Origin: Flavihumibacter petaseus NBRC 106054 | GTDB lineage: Bacteria > Bacteroidota > Bacteroidia > Chitinophagales > Chitinophagaceae | Direction of reading: 5' to 3' | NCBI RefSeq assembly: GCF_000974785.1 | Contig: NZ_BBWV01000002.1 | Span: 248,001 to 312,000, forward strand | DNA length: 64,000 nucleotides | Part shown: positions 1 to 9,112 of the stretch, piece by piece | Position numbering within the stretch: the first letter of the stretch is position 1 | Layout of the letters: the number at the start of each line of letters is the position of its first letter | Program-made: the position numbers and the translations under genes | The notes under the pieces: generated by a model | Databases searched by the model: none | What the model was told of the DNA's origin: nothing | Seen by the model: the letters and a program-made list of their open reading frames with translations, nothing else

Positions 1-1
1 T

Positions 2-1954
2 ACCAACAACTGGATTTTCAGGGGAGGAGGTAAACTGGCAAATGACGAAGGTGATTACGGCGTGATGGGTGTGCCTGCCGCTTCCAACTTCCCCAGGGCA
101 AGGGCAGAGGCGGCCAGCTGGAAAGACAGGTCAGGCAAATTCTGGTTATTCGGTGGTGAAGCTAGTGGAGACTATGGCAGGGCAAAGCTGGATGATATCT
201 GGCGTTTCGATCCGACTACAGGGCTGTGGACCTGGATGGATGGGCGCACCGGGATTAATAACGCGCCGGTTTTCGGTACGCGTGGAGTTCCGCATCCCGC
301 CAATTCACCGGGTGGCAGAAGTTACACGGCTAAATGGTCTGATGCAGCAGGGAATTTATGGGTCTTCGGCGGCACGGATCATAGTGGGATGCACGGCGGT
401 GGTAGTTACAGTGACCTTTGGAAATATGATATTACAACTGGCAACTGGACCTGGATGACTGGCCCGAATACCCTCGATGTGCCCGGTGTTTTCGGAACAA
501 TGGGTGTTGCTGCGACAACAAACAATCCGCCACCACGGGAAGGCGGTACCACCTGGACCGACAATGACGGCAAGCTCTGGCTGATGGGTGGTGATGGTCT
601 TGGATTCGCTAATTTCCTGCACGACATGTGGTGTTATGATCCTGCTACCAATCTCTGGACATGGGTGAAGGGAACCAGTGAACGTTTTGTGAATCCAGAG
701 TACGGAACAATTGATGTGCCCGACCCGGCGGACTTTCCCGGAGGAAGAATCGGCGCTTTAACCTGGACGGACGCGAATGGCGATCTCATTTTGTATGGCG
801 GATTTATTTACGATGGGGGACAAGGTTGGAATTTTCTCAGCGATCTCTGGAAATATAACAAGGTTACGAATATCTGGACCTGGATTAAAGGAGACAATGA
901 AGTGCAGGTGTTCGGCGACTACCTGGGTCAACATGGTGTAACTGTTGAAAAGCCCGGAGGTAGGGCTTATGCAACCACCTGGAAAGATAACCTGGGCGCA
1001 TTGTGGTTTTTCGGCGGACAGGGGTATACTTCCAATGAAGGTCCATTGGGTACCAATGACATGTGGCGATTAACGCCGGCAGACCTGCTGACCTGTTACC
1101 GGGACAATGACGGCGATGGGCATGGCGATGCAGCCAGAACCAGCGAAGGGTATAGTTGTCCTGCCGGATATGTGTCCAGCAACGATGACTGTAATGATAA
1201 CAACAATACGATCTACCCCGGAGCGGTTGAGATCTGTGGCAATGGAATAGATGAGAACTGCAGCGGTAAAACTGATGATGATCCCTGTATGATCACGCCG
1301 GAAATGCTGTTGCCGGTCGTGAGGGTGCCGGAAGCTGTTGCCCAGGCGGTTCTTACCGTTACACTCAACCGGACAAGTGACAAAGACGTGATGGTGGAAT
1401 TTATCACGATAGACGGCAGTGCCCTGAGTAAGAAGGTAAATGGTCAGCCTGCGGATTACGAAGCGACATTCGGGAAGTTGCAGATCAAAGCCGGCAGCTC
1501 TTCAGGCAAGATTGTTATTCCAGTATATAAGGATGGAGTTAAAGAGGCCGAGGAATATTTTAAAGTGTTGTTCAGCAACCCGCAGCATGTGAAGTTGAAG
1601 ACGGATATCGTTGAGGTGTTTATTGTTGACGATGGTGCGGGGCAAAAGAATGCTGCAGGTGTAACAAGCCAGGTGGGTGTGGCAAAAGAAGCTTCAGAAA
1701 AAGGGAATGACAATTTGTTTGAAGTGATGATATCGCCTAATCCGAGCAATAATATGTTTACGGTACAATTGCGGGGTAATAATCAAGAGCCGATGTCAGT
1801 GCAGGTGTTTGATGTAAATGGAAAATTGAAGGAGAAGCTGGCAGTTGCTGCAAATAGTGTGATTCAGGTGGGAGGGTTGTATCCTGCTGGGGTCTATGTT
1901 ATTAATGTTGTGCAGGGGAAAGAACAACGGGTGGTAAAGGTGGTGAAGCAGTAA
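2..1954 (+). CDS. Kelch-repeat / Calx-beta surface protein with T9SS sorting domain (5' truncated by window)
   Basis: The reading frame is open from base 2, so the gene starts to the left of the window; 650 residues are visible. Residues 1-350 hold several kelch-like repeats with recurring W-T-W-M/I and GG motifs, expected to form a beta-propeller. Around residue 364 there is a short Cys- and Asp-rich segment (DNDGDGHGD, then CNDNNNTIYPGA and CGNGIDENC) of the MopE-like metal-binding type. Residues 440-545 look like a Calx-beta domain ending in VFIVDDG. The last 75 residues (ISPNPSNN, then LYPAGVYVINV) form a type A C-terminal sorting domain, so the protein is probably secreted by the type IX system and anchored on the cell surface. 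Ligand unknown. A perfect hairpin follows at 2177-2213. Confidence 0.9.
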   Translation, partial: TNNWIFRGGGKLANDEGDYGVMGVPAASNFPRARAEAASWKDRSGKFWLFGGEASGDYGRAKLDDIWRFDPTTGLWTWMDGRTGINNAPVFGTRGVPHPANSPGGRSYTAKWSDAAGNLWVFGGTDHSGMHGGGSYSDLWKYDITTGNWTWMTGPNTLDVPGVFGTMGVAATTNNPPPREGGTTWTDNDGKLWLMGGDGLGFANFLHDMWCYDPATNLWTWVKGTSERFVNPEYGTIDVPDPADFPGGRIGALTWTDANGDLILYGGFIYDGGQGWNFLSDLWKYNKVTNIWTWIKGDNEVQVFGDYLGQHGVTVEKPGGRAYATTWKDNLGALWFFGGQGYTSNEGPLGTNDMWRLTPADLLTCYRDNDGDGHGDAARTSEGYSCPAGYVSSNDDCNDNNNTIYPGAVEICGNGIDENCSGKTDDDPCMITPEMLLPVVRVPEAVAQAVLTVTLNRTSDKDVMVEFITIDGSALSKKVNGQPADYEATFGKLQIKAGSSSGKIVIPVYKDGVKEAEEYFKVLFSNPQHVKLKTDIVEVFIVDDGAGQKNAAGVTSQVGVAKEASEKGNDNLFEVMISPNPSNNMFTVQLRGNNQEPMSVQVFDVNGKLKEKLAVAANSVIQVGGLYPAGVYVINVVQGKEQRVVKVVKQ

Positions 1955-2176
1955 AGGAATTACCTGGGAGGGAGTGGTGATTTAATCTTTTGCAGCGCTC
2001 TGTTTGCTTCAGCTAGTTTTCTCGCAGCACTTTCTGTTTTATTTGACAAAATTAAATAGTTTCTGCTCTCCAGATTTTTTCACGCAGGCTGCAGTGCAAA
2101 AGCCTTGCAGCCCAGGGTGACTGATTGTTCGTAAAGTATCTTTTCCTGTTCCCTGCTTTTCATCGAATACTTATTG

Positions 2177-2213
2177 ACAACATTTGGGCAGGCGCTGCCT
2201 GCCCAAATGTTGT
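2177..2213. terminator. Bidirectional hairpin terminator
   Basis: A perfect 17-bp stem (2177-2193 with 2197-2213) encloses a 3-base loop. It lies between the convergent kelch gene and the hydrolase gene and ends 13 bases before the hydrolase stop codon. No long T run is present on either side, so it is a strong hairpin rather than a textbook intrinsic terminator. Confidence 0.6.
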
Positions 2214-2225
2214 GATGTATTATTT

Positions 2226-3047
2226 TCAGGATTGAATAAATGCCAGGAGATCTTTATTAATGGTCTCTGCTTCTGTTACCGGCATTCCGTGTGGAAAACC
2301 AGGGTAAGATATGAGTTTGCCATTCTTCAATAATTTGACGGCTTTCCTGGCTGTCAGTTCAAACGGAACTATCTGATCATCTTCGCCATGCATTACCAGT
2401 ACAGGAAGATCAACAGCTTTCAGGTCTTCATTAAAATCGGTTTCGGAAAATACTTTGATACAATCATAATGAGCTTTGATGGCACCCATCATGCCCTGCC
2501 GCCACCAATTGTCCCGCACACCCTGCGATTCTTTTGATCCTTCCCGGTTATAGCCAAAAAAAGGAATGGTAAACTCTTTGAAGTATTCGGATCTCCTGGT
2601 GGCTGTGTTCACCCGGATATTGTCAAATACTTCCCTTGGCACACCTTCGGGGTTGCCGGCTGTTTTTACCATTAAGGGCGTAATAGCACTGATGAGCACG
2701 GCCTTTGCTACCCGGCCTTTCCCATGCCTGGCTACATAGCGGATCACTTCACCGCCCCCGGTAGAGTGGCCTACATGTATAGCGTCTTTCAGGTCAAGTG
2801 CTTTTGTCAGCTCTGCCACATCTGCCGCATAAGTATCCATGTCGTGTCCATCAGCTGTTTGCGAAGAGCGGCCATGACCTCTCCGGTCATGCGCAATGAC
2901 CCGGTAACCTTTGCTCAGGAAAAACAACATCTGTGTGTCCCAGTCGTCTGCCGACAGCGGCCACCCGTGGTGAAACACGATGGGTTGACCGCTTCCCCAG
3001 TCTTTGTAATAGATTTCTGTACCATCTTTCACTGTAATGCTGTTCAT
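2226..3047 (-). CDS. Alpha/beta hydrolase, non-heme chloroperoxidase-like
   Basis: A 273-residue cytoplasmic alpha/beta hydrolase with no signal peptide. The nucleophile is Ser95 in GHSTGG, the oxyanion-hole motif is HHGWPLSADDW (residues 26-36), and the acid and base are probably Asp224 (GEDDQ) and His253 (FPHGM). Length and motifs match the cofactor-free haloperoxidase/esterase group. These enzymes are usually esterases or perhydrolases in vivo; the natural substrate cannot be read from sequence. It lies 40 bases downstream of an HxlR regulator gene on the same strand and is probably co-transcribed with it. Confidence 0.85.
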   Translation of the reverse strand: MNSITVKDGTEIYYKDWGSGQPIVFHHGWPLSADDWDTQMLFFLSKGYRVIAHDRRGHGRSSQTADGHDMDTYAADVAELTKALDLKDAIHVGHSTGGGEVIRYVARHGKGRVAKAVLISAITPLMVKTAGNPEGVPREVFDNIRVNTATRRSEYFKEFTIPFFGYNREGSKESQGVRDNWWRQGMMGAIKAHYDCIKVFSETDFNEDLKAVDLPVLVMHGEDDQIVPFELTARKAVKLLKNGKLISYPGFPHGMPVTEAETINKDLLAFIQS

Positions 3048-3087
3048 GATTTTGGTTTTTGTGTTGAAGAAATTTTATTGCTTGCTA

Positions 3088-3474
3088 TTAGTACCCGTCC
3101 CGATTTGCTTCGGGCAACTTTGTTTCATTATTCAGGATAAGGTCACGTAACCTGGTTTCGTTTTCATCAGCCCATTTACCCAAAGCTCCAATGAGCGGGA
3201 TGATTGTTTTTCCAAAAGCAGTCAGTGAATATTCCACTTTGGGCGGAACGACCGCGTAAACTTTCTTCCTGATCAGGTCGTGCGCTTCAAGTTCATTTAA
3301 CTGTACTGTCAAGACCCTCCGTGAAGCGCCCGGGATTTTTCTGTGCAATTCACTTGGGCGTTTATGCCCTTCGCTGATAAACCAAAGTAACCGGATCTTC
3401 CATTTTCCATACAAAACCTCACCGATCAGGTCAAGACCGCAATTCAGGTTCAAAGGAATTTTTCTTTCGCGCAT
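3088..3474 (-). CDS. HxlR-family transcriptional regulator
   Basis: A 128-residue winged-helix protein of the HxlR type. It shows the family core: GKWKIRLLWF, then RPSELHRKIPGASRRVLTVQ for the recognition helix, then VEYSLTAFGKTI in the wing. It stands between the hydrolase gene, same strand and downstream, and an SDR dehydrogenase gene, divergent and 130 bases away. A role in controlling both is likely. HxlR proteins often respond to aldehydes, quinones or redox stress, but no ligand-sensing residue is evident here. Confidence 0.85.
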   Translation of the reverse strand: MRERKIPLNLNCGLDLIGEVLYGKWKIRLLWFISEGHKRPSELHRKIPGASRRVLTVQLNELEAHDLIRKKVYAVVPPKVEYSLTAFGKTIIPLIGALGKWADENETRLRDLILNNETKLPEANRDGY

Positions 3475-3603
3475 CCTATAAAATTAACCTATGTTCCTCT
3501 AAATGCAATATGGGACAAATTTAGCCCTATGCAATTCGATCATCCCTTATTGTTAAAGCTGCTCATACGTTTGAATTTCGCAGTATCATTTTAAAACGAA
3601 CGT

Positions 3604-4386
3604 ATGAATTACAACAATGAGTTACAGGGAAAAATAGCCCTGGTATCCGGAGGTACAAAGGGAGCAGGAAAAGCTATTGCAGAAAGGTTGCTGCATGCCG
3701 GCGCAACGGTGATCGTGACTGCGAGGAACACACCTGCTGATCTGGCCACGGGCCTGCAATTTATTCCCGCAGATTTGAGTACGGAATCAGGGACGCAAAA
3801 AGTGGTGGATGAAGTCTTGTCTGCGCATAAAAAAATTGACATCCTGGTAAACAACCTGGGAGCGTCGGAAACCCCCGGCGGTGGCTTTGCGGTGTTAACC
3901 GGTCAGGACTGGGAAAAAGCGCTGCAAACGAATTTATTGGCACCAGTAAGGCTGGACAGGGCATTTCTACCGGGAATGCTGGAACAGCAAAATGGGGTGA
4001 TCATTCACATTGCTTCTATCCAGGGGCGTCTTCCCCTGCATGATGCAACGCTACCATATGCGGCCGCCAAGGCCGGGCTGATCAACTACAGCAAAGGACT
4101 GTCTAAAGAGGTGGCTGCGAAAGGGGTACGGGTGTTGACGGTTTCTCCCGGATGGATCAGGACAGATAATGTAAAAACATTTTTGGAACGGATTGCCCGG
4201 AATGCCAATAGTTCTATCGAAGAAGCGCAACAAAGCGTTATGGATGCTTTGGGAGGAATACCCTTCGGAAGGCCCGCAGAGCCTGAAGAGGTGGCTGAGC
4301 TGGTTGGCTTCCTGGTTTCTCCCAGGGCAAAATATCTGACAGGAACAGAATTCGTTATCGATGGCGGCACTATTCCTACAATTTGA
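3604..4386 (+). CDS. Short-chain dehydrogenase/reductase (SDR)
   Basis: A 260-residue classical SDR. It has the Rossmann cofactor motif GGTKGAGKA (residues 16-24), the NNLG motif (83-86), the catalytic Ser138, Tyr152 and Lys156 (YAAAK) and a C-terminal SPGW/TDN segment. It is an NAD(P)-dependent oxidoreductase of unknown substrate. It diverges from the HxlR gene, and an NTF2-like gene follows after 16 bases, so the two form a short operon probably controlled by the HxlR protein. Confidence 0.9.
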   Translation: MNYNNELQGKIALVSGGTKGAGKAIAERLLHAGATVIVTARNTPADLATGLQFIPADLSTESGTQKVVDEVLSAHKKIDILVNNLGASETPGGGFAVLTGQDWEKALQTNLLAPVRLDRAFLPGMLEQQNGVIIHIASIQGRLPLHDATLPYAAAKAGLINYSKGLSKEVAAKGVRVLTVSPGWIRTDNVKTFLERIARNANSSIEEAQQSVMDALGGIPFGRPAEPEEVAELVGFLVSPRAKYLTGTEFVIDGGTIPTI

Positions 4387-4402
4387 AAATCAATAAACAA
4401 TC

Positions 4403-4726
4403 ATGAACTTACCTAAAGTATTAGCTGACCTCGTGACAGCACAGAACGAATTTAACAGTGTAGCTTATGCGAACTGTTTCTCAGAAACAGCCGAAGTGTT
4501 TGATGAGGGGAAAACGCATTCCGGAAGGAAAGCAATCGAAGTTTGGATCGATGATTCAAATAAAAAGTATCAATCTGTCATGGAGCCTCTTTCCATAACG
4601 CACGATGGTAGTACCAGCATTTTGTCTGCAAAGTGTTCAGGAAAGTTTGAGGGAAGTCCGTTAGTGCTGCAGTTTCATTTTGATATTGAAGACGGACTGA
4701 TTCAAAGATTGAGGGTGACGGGGTAG
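4403..4726 (+). CDS. NTF2-like (SnoaL-type) small protein
   Basis: A 107-residue protein with the look of a nuclear-transport-factor-2/SnoaL-like domain: an N-terminal helix (AQNEFNSVAYANCFSETAEV), then DEGKTHSGRKAIEVW, then alternating strands ending in GLIQRLRVTG. The usual function is a small cone-shaped ligand-binding or isomerase fold. It follows the SDR gene by 16 bases. No catalytic residues can be assigned with confidence. Confidence 0.75.
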   Translation: MNLPKVLADLVTAQNEFNSVAYANCFSETAEVFDEGKTHSGRKAIEVWIDDSNKKYQSVMEPLSITHDGSTSILSAKCSGKFEGSPLVLQFHFDIEDGLIQRLRVTG

Positions 4727-4860
4727 TGGTATTGGTTCGGTTTGAAAGTGAGTTGTAGGGGACTGGATTAATGTACCATTGATCCAGGTACTCCTGCGAG
4801 GGGCCTACCCAAAGGCCCCCGCGTCGCTATCGCGCCCGCGGCTTTCAACGCTGCCAAATA

Positions 4861-4884
4861 AAAAACCCCGACTTATCGTCGGGG
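4861..4884 (-). terminator. Intrinsic terminator of tRNA-Leu(GAG)
   Basis: On the minus strand a 7-bp stem (CCCCGAC / GTCGGGG, loop of 5) is followed by a T run. It lies 6 bases past the tRNA 3' end. Confidence 0.8.
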
Positions 4885-4890
4885 CCTTTG

Positions 4891-4974
4891 TGCCCAGGAC
4901 TGGATTCGAACCAGCACGCCGTTTCCAGCACCACCACCTCAAGGTGGCTTGTCTACCAGTTTCAACACCTGGGC
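4891..4974 (-). tRNA. tRNA-Leu (anticodon GAG)
   Basis: An 84-base cloverleaf on the minus strand. The acceptor stem is GCCCAGG / CCTGGGC with discriminator A. The D-arm contains AAACTGGTAGAC, the anticodon loop TTGAGGT is held by the CCACC / GGTGG stem, a variable arm follows, and the T-loop is GGTTCGAATCC. CCA is not encoded. A terminator follows directly. It is class II, as expected for Leu. Confidence 0.95.
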
Positions 4975-5074
4975 GCCTGCTTAAAGCGGATGCAAATGTA
5001 AGAATTTAGGAATTACTGCCAAGTAAAAATTGAAAGGGCTGAAAACAGTTGATTTTCAGCCCTTTCAATAATAA

Positions 5075-5962
5075 TTAAAACCTGATGGTATCCGGTAGGT
5101 ATTTGGCCACAAGGGCCTCGTAATATGGCTTCAACTCCGCCCAGTTTGGCGGAACCGGGTTCTTGGAATACAAATCATATGGATTAAACAACTTCACCCA
5201 GGGCAACATTTTGCGGTCATGATCATCCAGCAAATACTCATACTCGCCTTCGCGATGCCAGGCATAAAAGGAATGATACCGCAGCATATACAATCCCTCT
5301 TCCGGGATATGCCCCTTCAGCATCTGGTACACATATTCATCATGCCCCCAGGACATGTCCACATTTCTCAGCCCGCACCCCTTTTCATATACACCGAGCG
5401 GCGTATTGAACTTTTCATCGGTGTAATCCGGGTTATTGGCGAAGTATTCTGGATAAACAACTTTATTGGAATAGGCACAGCCAACAGGAAATGTATCGCC
5501 TACCACTGCCCACTGCGGCTCACCAAAAAGGCACAATACCTTGCCCATATCATGCATCAGGCCAACCAATACCATCCAGTCCGGATGTCCATCAGCCCTG
5601 ATCGCTTCCGAAGTCTGCAACAGGTGCTGGAACTGGTCCAGGTCCGTATCCGGATCTGAATCATCCACCAGCTGGTTCAGGAACTGGAATGCCTCCCAAA
5701 CCGGCATCTGTTTTTTATCAAACTTCAAATATTCCGCTTGCTTCTCTTTTACAAAGGCATGCGTCTGGTAGGTATGATTGAGCCGGTAGAATTCCCGCAC
5801 CGTATCGCGGCCGGGTTCTTCATAATTCCGGAACTCCTCTTTGGTTTTGGCAGGCTCGCCGGCAACAGGATATCTTTCCAGTACGGCTTCCTCCCATTGA
5901 TCCAGACTTTCTAAAGGATTGATCTCTTTTTCTGAGAACTGGTGGTGCTGAGGTGCAGACAT
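5075..5962 (-). CDS. Inositol oxygenase (MIOX family)
   Basis: A 295-residue protein of the myo-inositol oxygenase family, which uses a mixed-valent diiron centre to open myo-inositol with O2 to D-glucuronate. All six iron ligands can be matched to the family: His113 (QHLLQTSEAIR), His137-Asp138 (GLMHDMGK), His207 (SWGHDEY), His230 (RYHSFYAWH) and Asp263 (NPYDLY). Length matches the animal enzyme. It is cytosolic with no signal peptide. It diverges from a sodium/solute symporter gene (76 bases between starts), which suggests that uptake and oxidation of inositol are linked; the symporter substrate is inferred only from this. Confidence 0.93.
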   Translation of the reverse strand: MSAPQHHQFSEKEINPLESLDQWEEAVLERYPVAGEPAKTKEEFRNYEEPGRDTVREFYRLNHTYQTHAFVKEKQAEYLKFDKKQMPVWEAFQFLNQLVDDSDPDTDLDQFQHLLQTSEAIRADGHPDWMVLVGLMHDMGKVLCLFGEPQWAVVGDTFPVGCAYSNKVVYPEYFANNPDYTDEKFNTPLGVYEKGCGLRNVDMSWGHDEYVYQMLKGHIPEEGLYMLRYHSFYAWHREGEYEYLLDDHDRKMLPWVKLFNPYDLYSKNPVPPNWAELKPYYEALVAKYLPDTIRF

Positions 5963-6038
5963 AACAATCGTTTTTATAGCTTACTATCTGACCTAAAATA
6001 CTACTTTAATTGGATATATTAGCGATACAACGATTGTT

Positions 6039-7697
6039 ATGGACCTGAAAATGGCTGATTACTGCATCATCATCCTTTATTTTCTTTTTGTTATCGGGGT
6101 AGGCTTTGTAATTAAGAGAAAAATCAAATCCAGTAATGATTTCCTGGCCAGCAGCCGCACCATCCCGCTGTGGATCACCAGTCTCGCCTTTATTTCGGCT
6201 AACCTCGGCGCACAGGAGGTGATCGGCATGGTAGCCTCCGGTGCGAAATACGGCATCGTCACGGTCCACTTTTACTGGGTGGGCGCCATCTTTGCCATGA
6301 TCTTCCTGGGCGTATATATGATGCCCTTTTACTATGGCAGCAGGGCAAGAAGTGTTCCCGAATACCTGAAGCTGCGCTTCGATGAAAAAACAAGGGGACT
6401 GAATGCGATTTCCTTTGCCGTGATGACCGTTTTTTCTTCCGGCATCTCGTTGTACGCACTGGCGAAAATGCTGGAGATCATCCTCAAATGGAATTTTGAT
6501 ATCTCCATCTGGATCGCCGCGTGTATTGTGATGGTCTACATCTTCATGGGCGGCCTCACCAGTGCAGTGTACAACGAAGTGCTGCAATTTTTCCTGATTG
6601 TGCTGGGCTTTTCCCCACTGGTGATTGTAGCCCTGCAGGATGCCGGCGGATGGGCAGCCGTAAAAGCCAATCTCGCGCCCAATATGACGCACGCCTGGAA
6701 ATACATGGGCGATAAGGATGCCAACCCACTCGGACTGCATTTTATGTCGCTCATCTTTGGATTGGGCTTCGTTATGTCCTTCGGGTACTGGTGCACAGAC
6801 TTCCTCGTCATACAAAGGGCGATGATCGCCAAGAATATGCGGGAAGCGCGGCTTACCCCGATCGTTGCCGCAGTTCCGAAAATGCTGATGCCCCTGATCG
6901 TGGTTTTGCCGGGAATCGTAGCGATCGCCCTGATGCAGCCTGCATTGGCCAATGGTTATAAAATACCGGTGGATGAATCGGGACAACTGAACTATACCAT
7001 GACGCTGCCTTCCCTGATTGCCCACTACTATCCCAGCGGGTTGCTGGGCGTGGGCATTACCGCCCTGATGGCCTCCTTCATGAGCGGCATGGCGGGGAAC
7101 GTGACGGCATTCAATGCGGTATTTACTTTCGACATCTACCAACCCTATTTTGTAAAGAATAAATCGGACCGCCATTACCTCATCGTGGGAAAATGCGTGA
7201 CGGTGGTGGGCATCCTGATCTCAGTAATGACCGCCTATATCGCCAAAGGCTTCAATAATATCAATGACTTCCTGCAGCTGGTGTTCGGGTTTGTGAACGG
7301 GCCGCTCTTTGCTACTTTCCTGCTAGGCATGTTCTGGAAACGAACCACTGCCCATGGGGCTTTCTGGGGATTGCTCGCCGGTACGGTGGGTGCAGCGTTG
7401 ACGCACGGACTCACGATGGCAGAAGGGAAAGGCGGTTGGATAGCACCGTTATACGAAATCAAAAGCGGCATGGGCCAGGCCTTTATCGTGGCGCTGGTGA
7501 GTTGGATCGTAAACTTTTTCACCACCATCCTGGTGAGCCTTGTCACGAAACCGAAGTCCGATGAAGAACTGAAAGGGTTAGTGTATTCTCTCACCGAAAA
7601 GCAGGTGGACCATGGTGGCCCCTGGTATAAGCGGGTGACACCGGTTGCCCTGTTGCTGCTGCTGATTACGATTATCCTGAATATTATTTTCTTCTAA
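6039..7697 (+). CDS. Sodium/solute symporter (SSS family), possible inositol or uronate transporter
   Basis: A 552-residue inner-membrane protein with about 14 hydrophobic segments and the SSS/SLC5 signatures: SSNDFLASSRTIPLWITS near the N-terminus, SANLGAQEVIG in the first broken helix, and GGLTSAVYNEVLQFFLIVLG (the Na+/sugar symporter signature region). Family members import sugars, inositols or carboxylates with Na+. It is divergent from the inositol oxygenase gene, and a 60-residue membrane protein follows after 10 bases. A myo-inositol substrate is the simplest guess from context, not from sequence. Confidence 0.9.
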   Translation: MDLKMADYCIIILYFLFVIGVGFVIKRKIKSSNDFLASSRTIPLWITSLAFISANLGAQEVIGMVASGAKYGIVTVHFYWVGAIFAMIFLGVYMMPFYYGSRARSVPEYLKLRFDEKTRGLNAISFAVMTVFSSGISLYALAKMLEIILKWNFDISIWIAACIVMVYIFMGGLTSAVYNEVLQFFLIVLGFSPLVIVALQDAGGWAAVKANLAPNMTHAWKYMGDKDANPLGLHFMSLIFGLGFVMSFGYWCTDFLVIQRAMIAKNMREARLTPIVAAVPKMLMPLIVVLPGIVAIALMQPALANGYKIPVDESGQLNYTMTLPSLIAHYYPSGLLGVGITALMASFMSGMAGNVTAFNAVFTFDIYQPYFVKNKSDRHYLIVGKCVTVVGILISVMTAYIAKGFNNINDFLQLVFGFVNGPLFATFLLGMFWKRTTAHGAFWGLLAGTVGAALTHGLTMAEGKGGWIAPLYEIKSGMGQAFIVALVSWIVNFFTTILVSLVTKPKSDEELKGLVYSLTEKQVDHGGPWYKRVTPVALLLLLITIILNIIFF

Positions 7698-7707
7698 ATC
7701 GAAAGGG

Positions 7708-7890
7708 ATGCTGAAAAAATTCAATCAACTCAGTTTTGTGATCGGCGCCTTTTTTGCCATCACCGCGGTGATCCTTTTCGCCAATGAATTGCTGTCAGGA
7801 ATGGCAGAAAAGATCAACCTGTATTCGGCTGCAGCTTTCCTTGCCTTTGGTGTTTTTATGATTTATCTCAGCAGTAAGGAGGAAAGTTAA
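7708..7890 (+). CDS. Small two-helix membrane protein linked to the symporter
   Basis: A 60-residue protein with two predicted membrane helices (about residues 8-27 and 38-55) and little else. It starts 10 bases after the symporter stop, so it is almost surely co-translated. It may be a small accessory subunit or stabiliser of the transporter. The stop codon overlaps the stop of the convergent kinase gene by three bases. I do not recognise a named family. Confidence 0.7.
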   Translation: MLKKFNQLSFVIGAFFAITAVILFANELLSGMAEKINLYSAAAFLAFGVFMIYLSSKEES

Positions 7891-9044
7891 GCGGACGCCG
7901 TGGGCAACACTATCCTGAAAGTTGTGCCCTTGCCCGGTTCAGAATGTTTTACAAACAGTTCGCCGCCATGGTACTGTTCGATGATGCGTTTGGATAGGGA
8001 TAGTCCCAGTCCCCAGCCTCTTTTCTTGGTGGTAAATCCCGGCTGAAATACCCTTGCAAGGTTCGCGGACTGGATCCCTTTCCCGGTATCGGTCACATCG
8101 ATCTGGATGTTATGGTGGCTTTGTTTAATATCAATCTGGATCGTACCCGCGCCATCCATGGCATCGAGGGCATTCTTCAGCAGGTTTTCCATTACCCAGT
8201 CGAACAGTGTAGGGGAGAGGGGAAGAATCAGCGACCCGGCTGCTGGTGCTTGCAGGTCGAACTTTACGCGGCTGGGTGCACGGCGCTTAATATAGTCCAC
8301 CATGGCTTCCACTTGCGCCACCAGGTCGGCTGTTTCCAGGTGCGGCGTGCTGCCGATCTTGCTGAAGCGGTCGCTTACCAGTTTCAGGCGATCCACATCC
8401 TTTTCCAGCTCCCGCGTGATATTGTTTTCCTGTCCCGACTCCTTGAGCATTTCTACCCAACCCTGCAATGAGCTCAGTGGTGTGCCCAGCTGGTGTGCGG
8501 TTTCCTTGGCCATCCCGGCCCAGAGCTGGTTCTGTGTGGAGCGGTGTTGCGTGGTCAGCAGCAGCAGCAGCAACAGCAGGAGGAGGCCAACGATCACGAG
8601 CTGAACGATGGGGTAATACTGCACCTCATTGAGCAGCCGCGTATTGCCGTAGTAATAGCGGTTGGCGAGATAGGGGGTATCACTGAGCACCAGCACAAAG
8701 GGCTCATTGGCCCGTTTGAATTCGCGGAGCTTGCGGGGCAGGTAATCAGGATTGTTCAGGGCCTGTGCGGAATCGATGTTCACATAGCTGACGATGCTGT
8801 CGCGTTCATTCGTTTCGATGATGGGGATGGAGGTCTGGTCGTTCCGGATCATATTGGGCAGCGTAAGGGGTACATCCGGGTTGTCGAAGATGGCTTTGCT
8901 GGCGCTGACCCAGAGTTCCACCTTGTTGCGTTCTTCGAGGGCGATCTTACGGGCAAGGTAACGCGAATAGAAAATGGTGCCCGTTACGATACTGATCGCC
9001 ACGACGGCCAGCCATACCCGCCAGTTGGAAAGAAAGCCTATCAT
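7887..9044 (-). CDS. Membrane sensor histidine kinase
   Basis: A 385-residue sensor kinase. There is a membrane helix at about 10-27, an extracytoplasmic domain of about 110 residues, a second helix at about 146-164 that is almost pure Leu, then the phospho-acceptor His184 (AKETAHQLGTPLSSL). The ATPase domain carries the N box (ENLLKNALDAM), G1 (DTGKGI) and G2 (GWGLGLSLSKRI). No receiver domain is attached, and no response regulator gene is adjacent. The Leu run comes from a CAG/CAA-like tract around 8559-8581. The signal is unknown. Confidence 0.88.
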   Translation of the reverse strand: MIGFLSNWRVWLAVVAISIVTGTIFYSRYLARKIALEERNKVELWVSASKAIFDNPDVPLTLPNMIRNDQTSIPIIETNERDSIVSYVNIDSAQALNNPDYLPRKLREFKRANEPFVLVLSDTPYLANRYYYGNTRLLNEVQYYPIVQLVIVGLLLLLLLLLLTTQHRSTQNQLWAGMAKETAHQLGTPLSSLQGWVEMLKESGQENNITRELEKDVDRLKLVSDRFSKIGSTPHLETADLVAQVEAMVDYIKRRAPSRVKFDLQAPAAGSLILPLSPTLFDWVMENLLKNALDAMDGAGTIQIDIKQSHHNIQIDVTDTGKGIQSANLARVFQPGFTTKKRGWGLGLSLSKRIIEQYHGGELFVKHSEPGKGTTFRIVLPTASA

Positions 9045-9080
9045 CGGACTAATTTAGCTATTCGTATAGATCGGTTCCTG

Positions 9081-9088
9081 TATTTTTG
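9081..9088 (+). promoter_or_regulatory. Bacteroidetes -7 box for the glycosyltransferase gene
   Basis: TATTTTTG fits TAnnTTTG exactly. The transcript would begin near 9092, which excludes the TTG at 9086 as start codon and supports the TTG at 9113. A -33 element is not clear. Confidence 0.55.
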
Positions 9089-9112
9089 CCCACTAAATTC
9101 CATATACCCCTT

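Noticed and set aside
4779-5009. 76-codon plus-strand frame with the phrase VPRTGFEPARRFQ
   Set aside because: It is the antisense translation of tRNA-Leu(GAG); this phrase is a known false-gene signature.
6006-7175. 389-codon minus-strand frame rich in His, Gly and Arg
   Set aside because: Exact antisense of the symporter gene; composition is what the complement of a membrane-protein gene gives.
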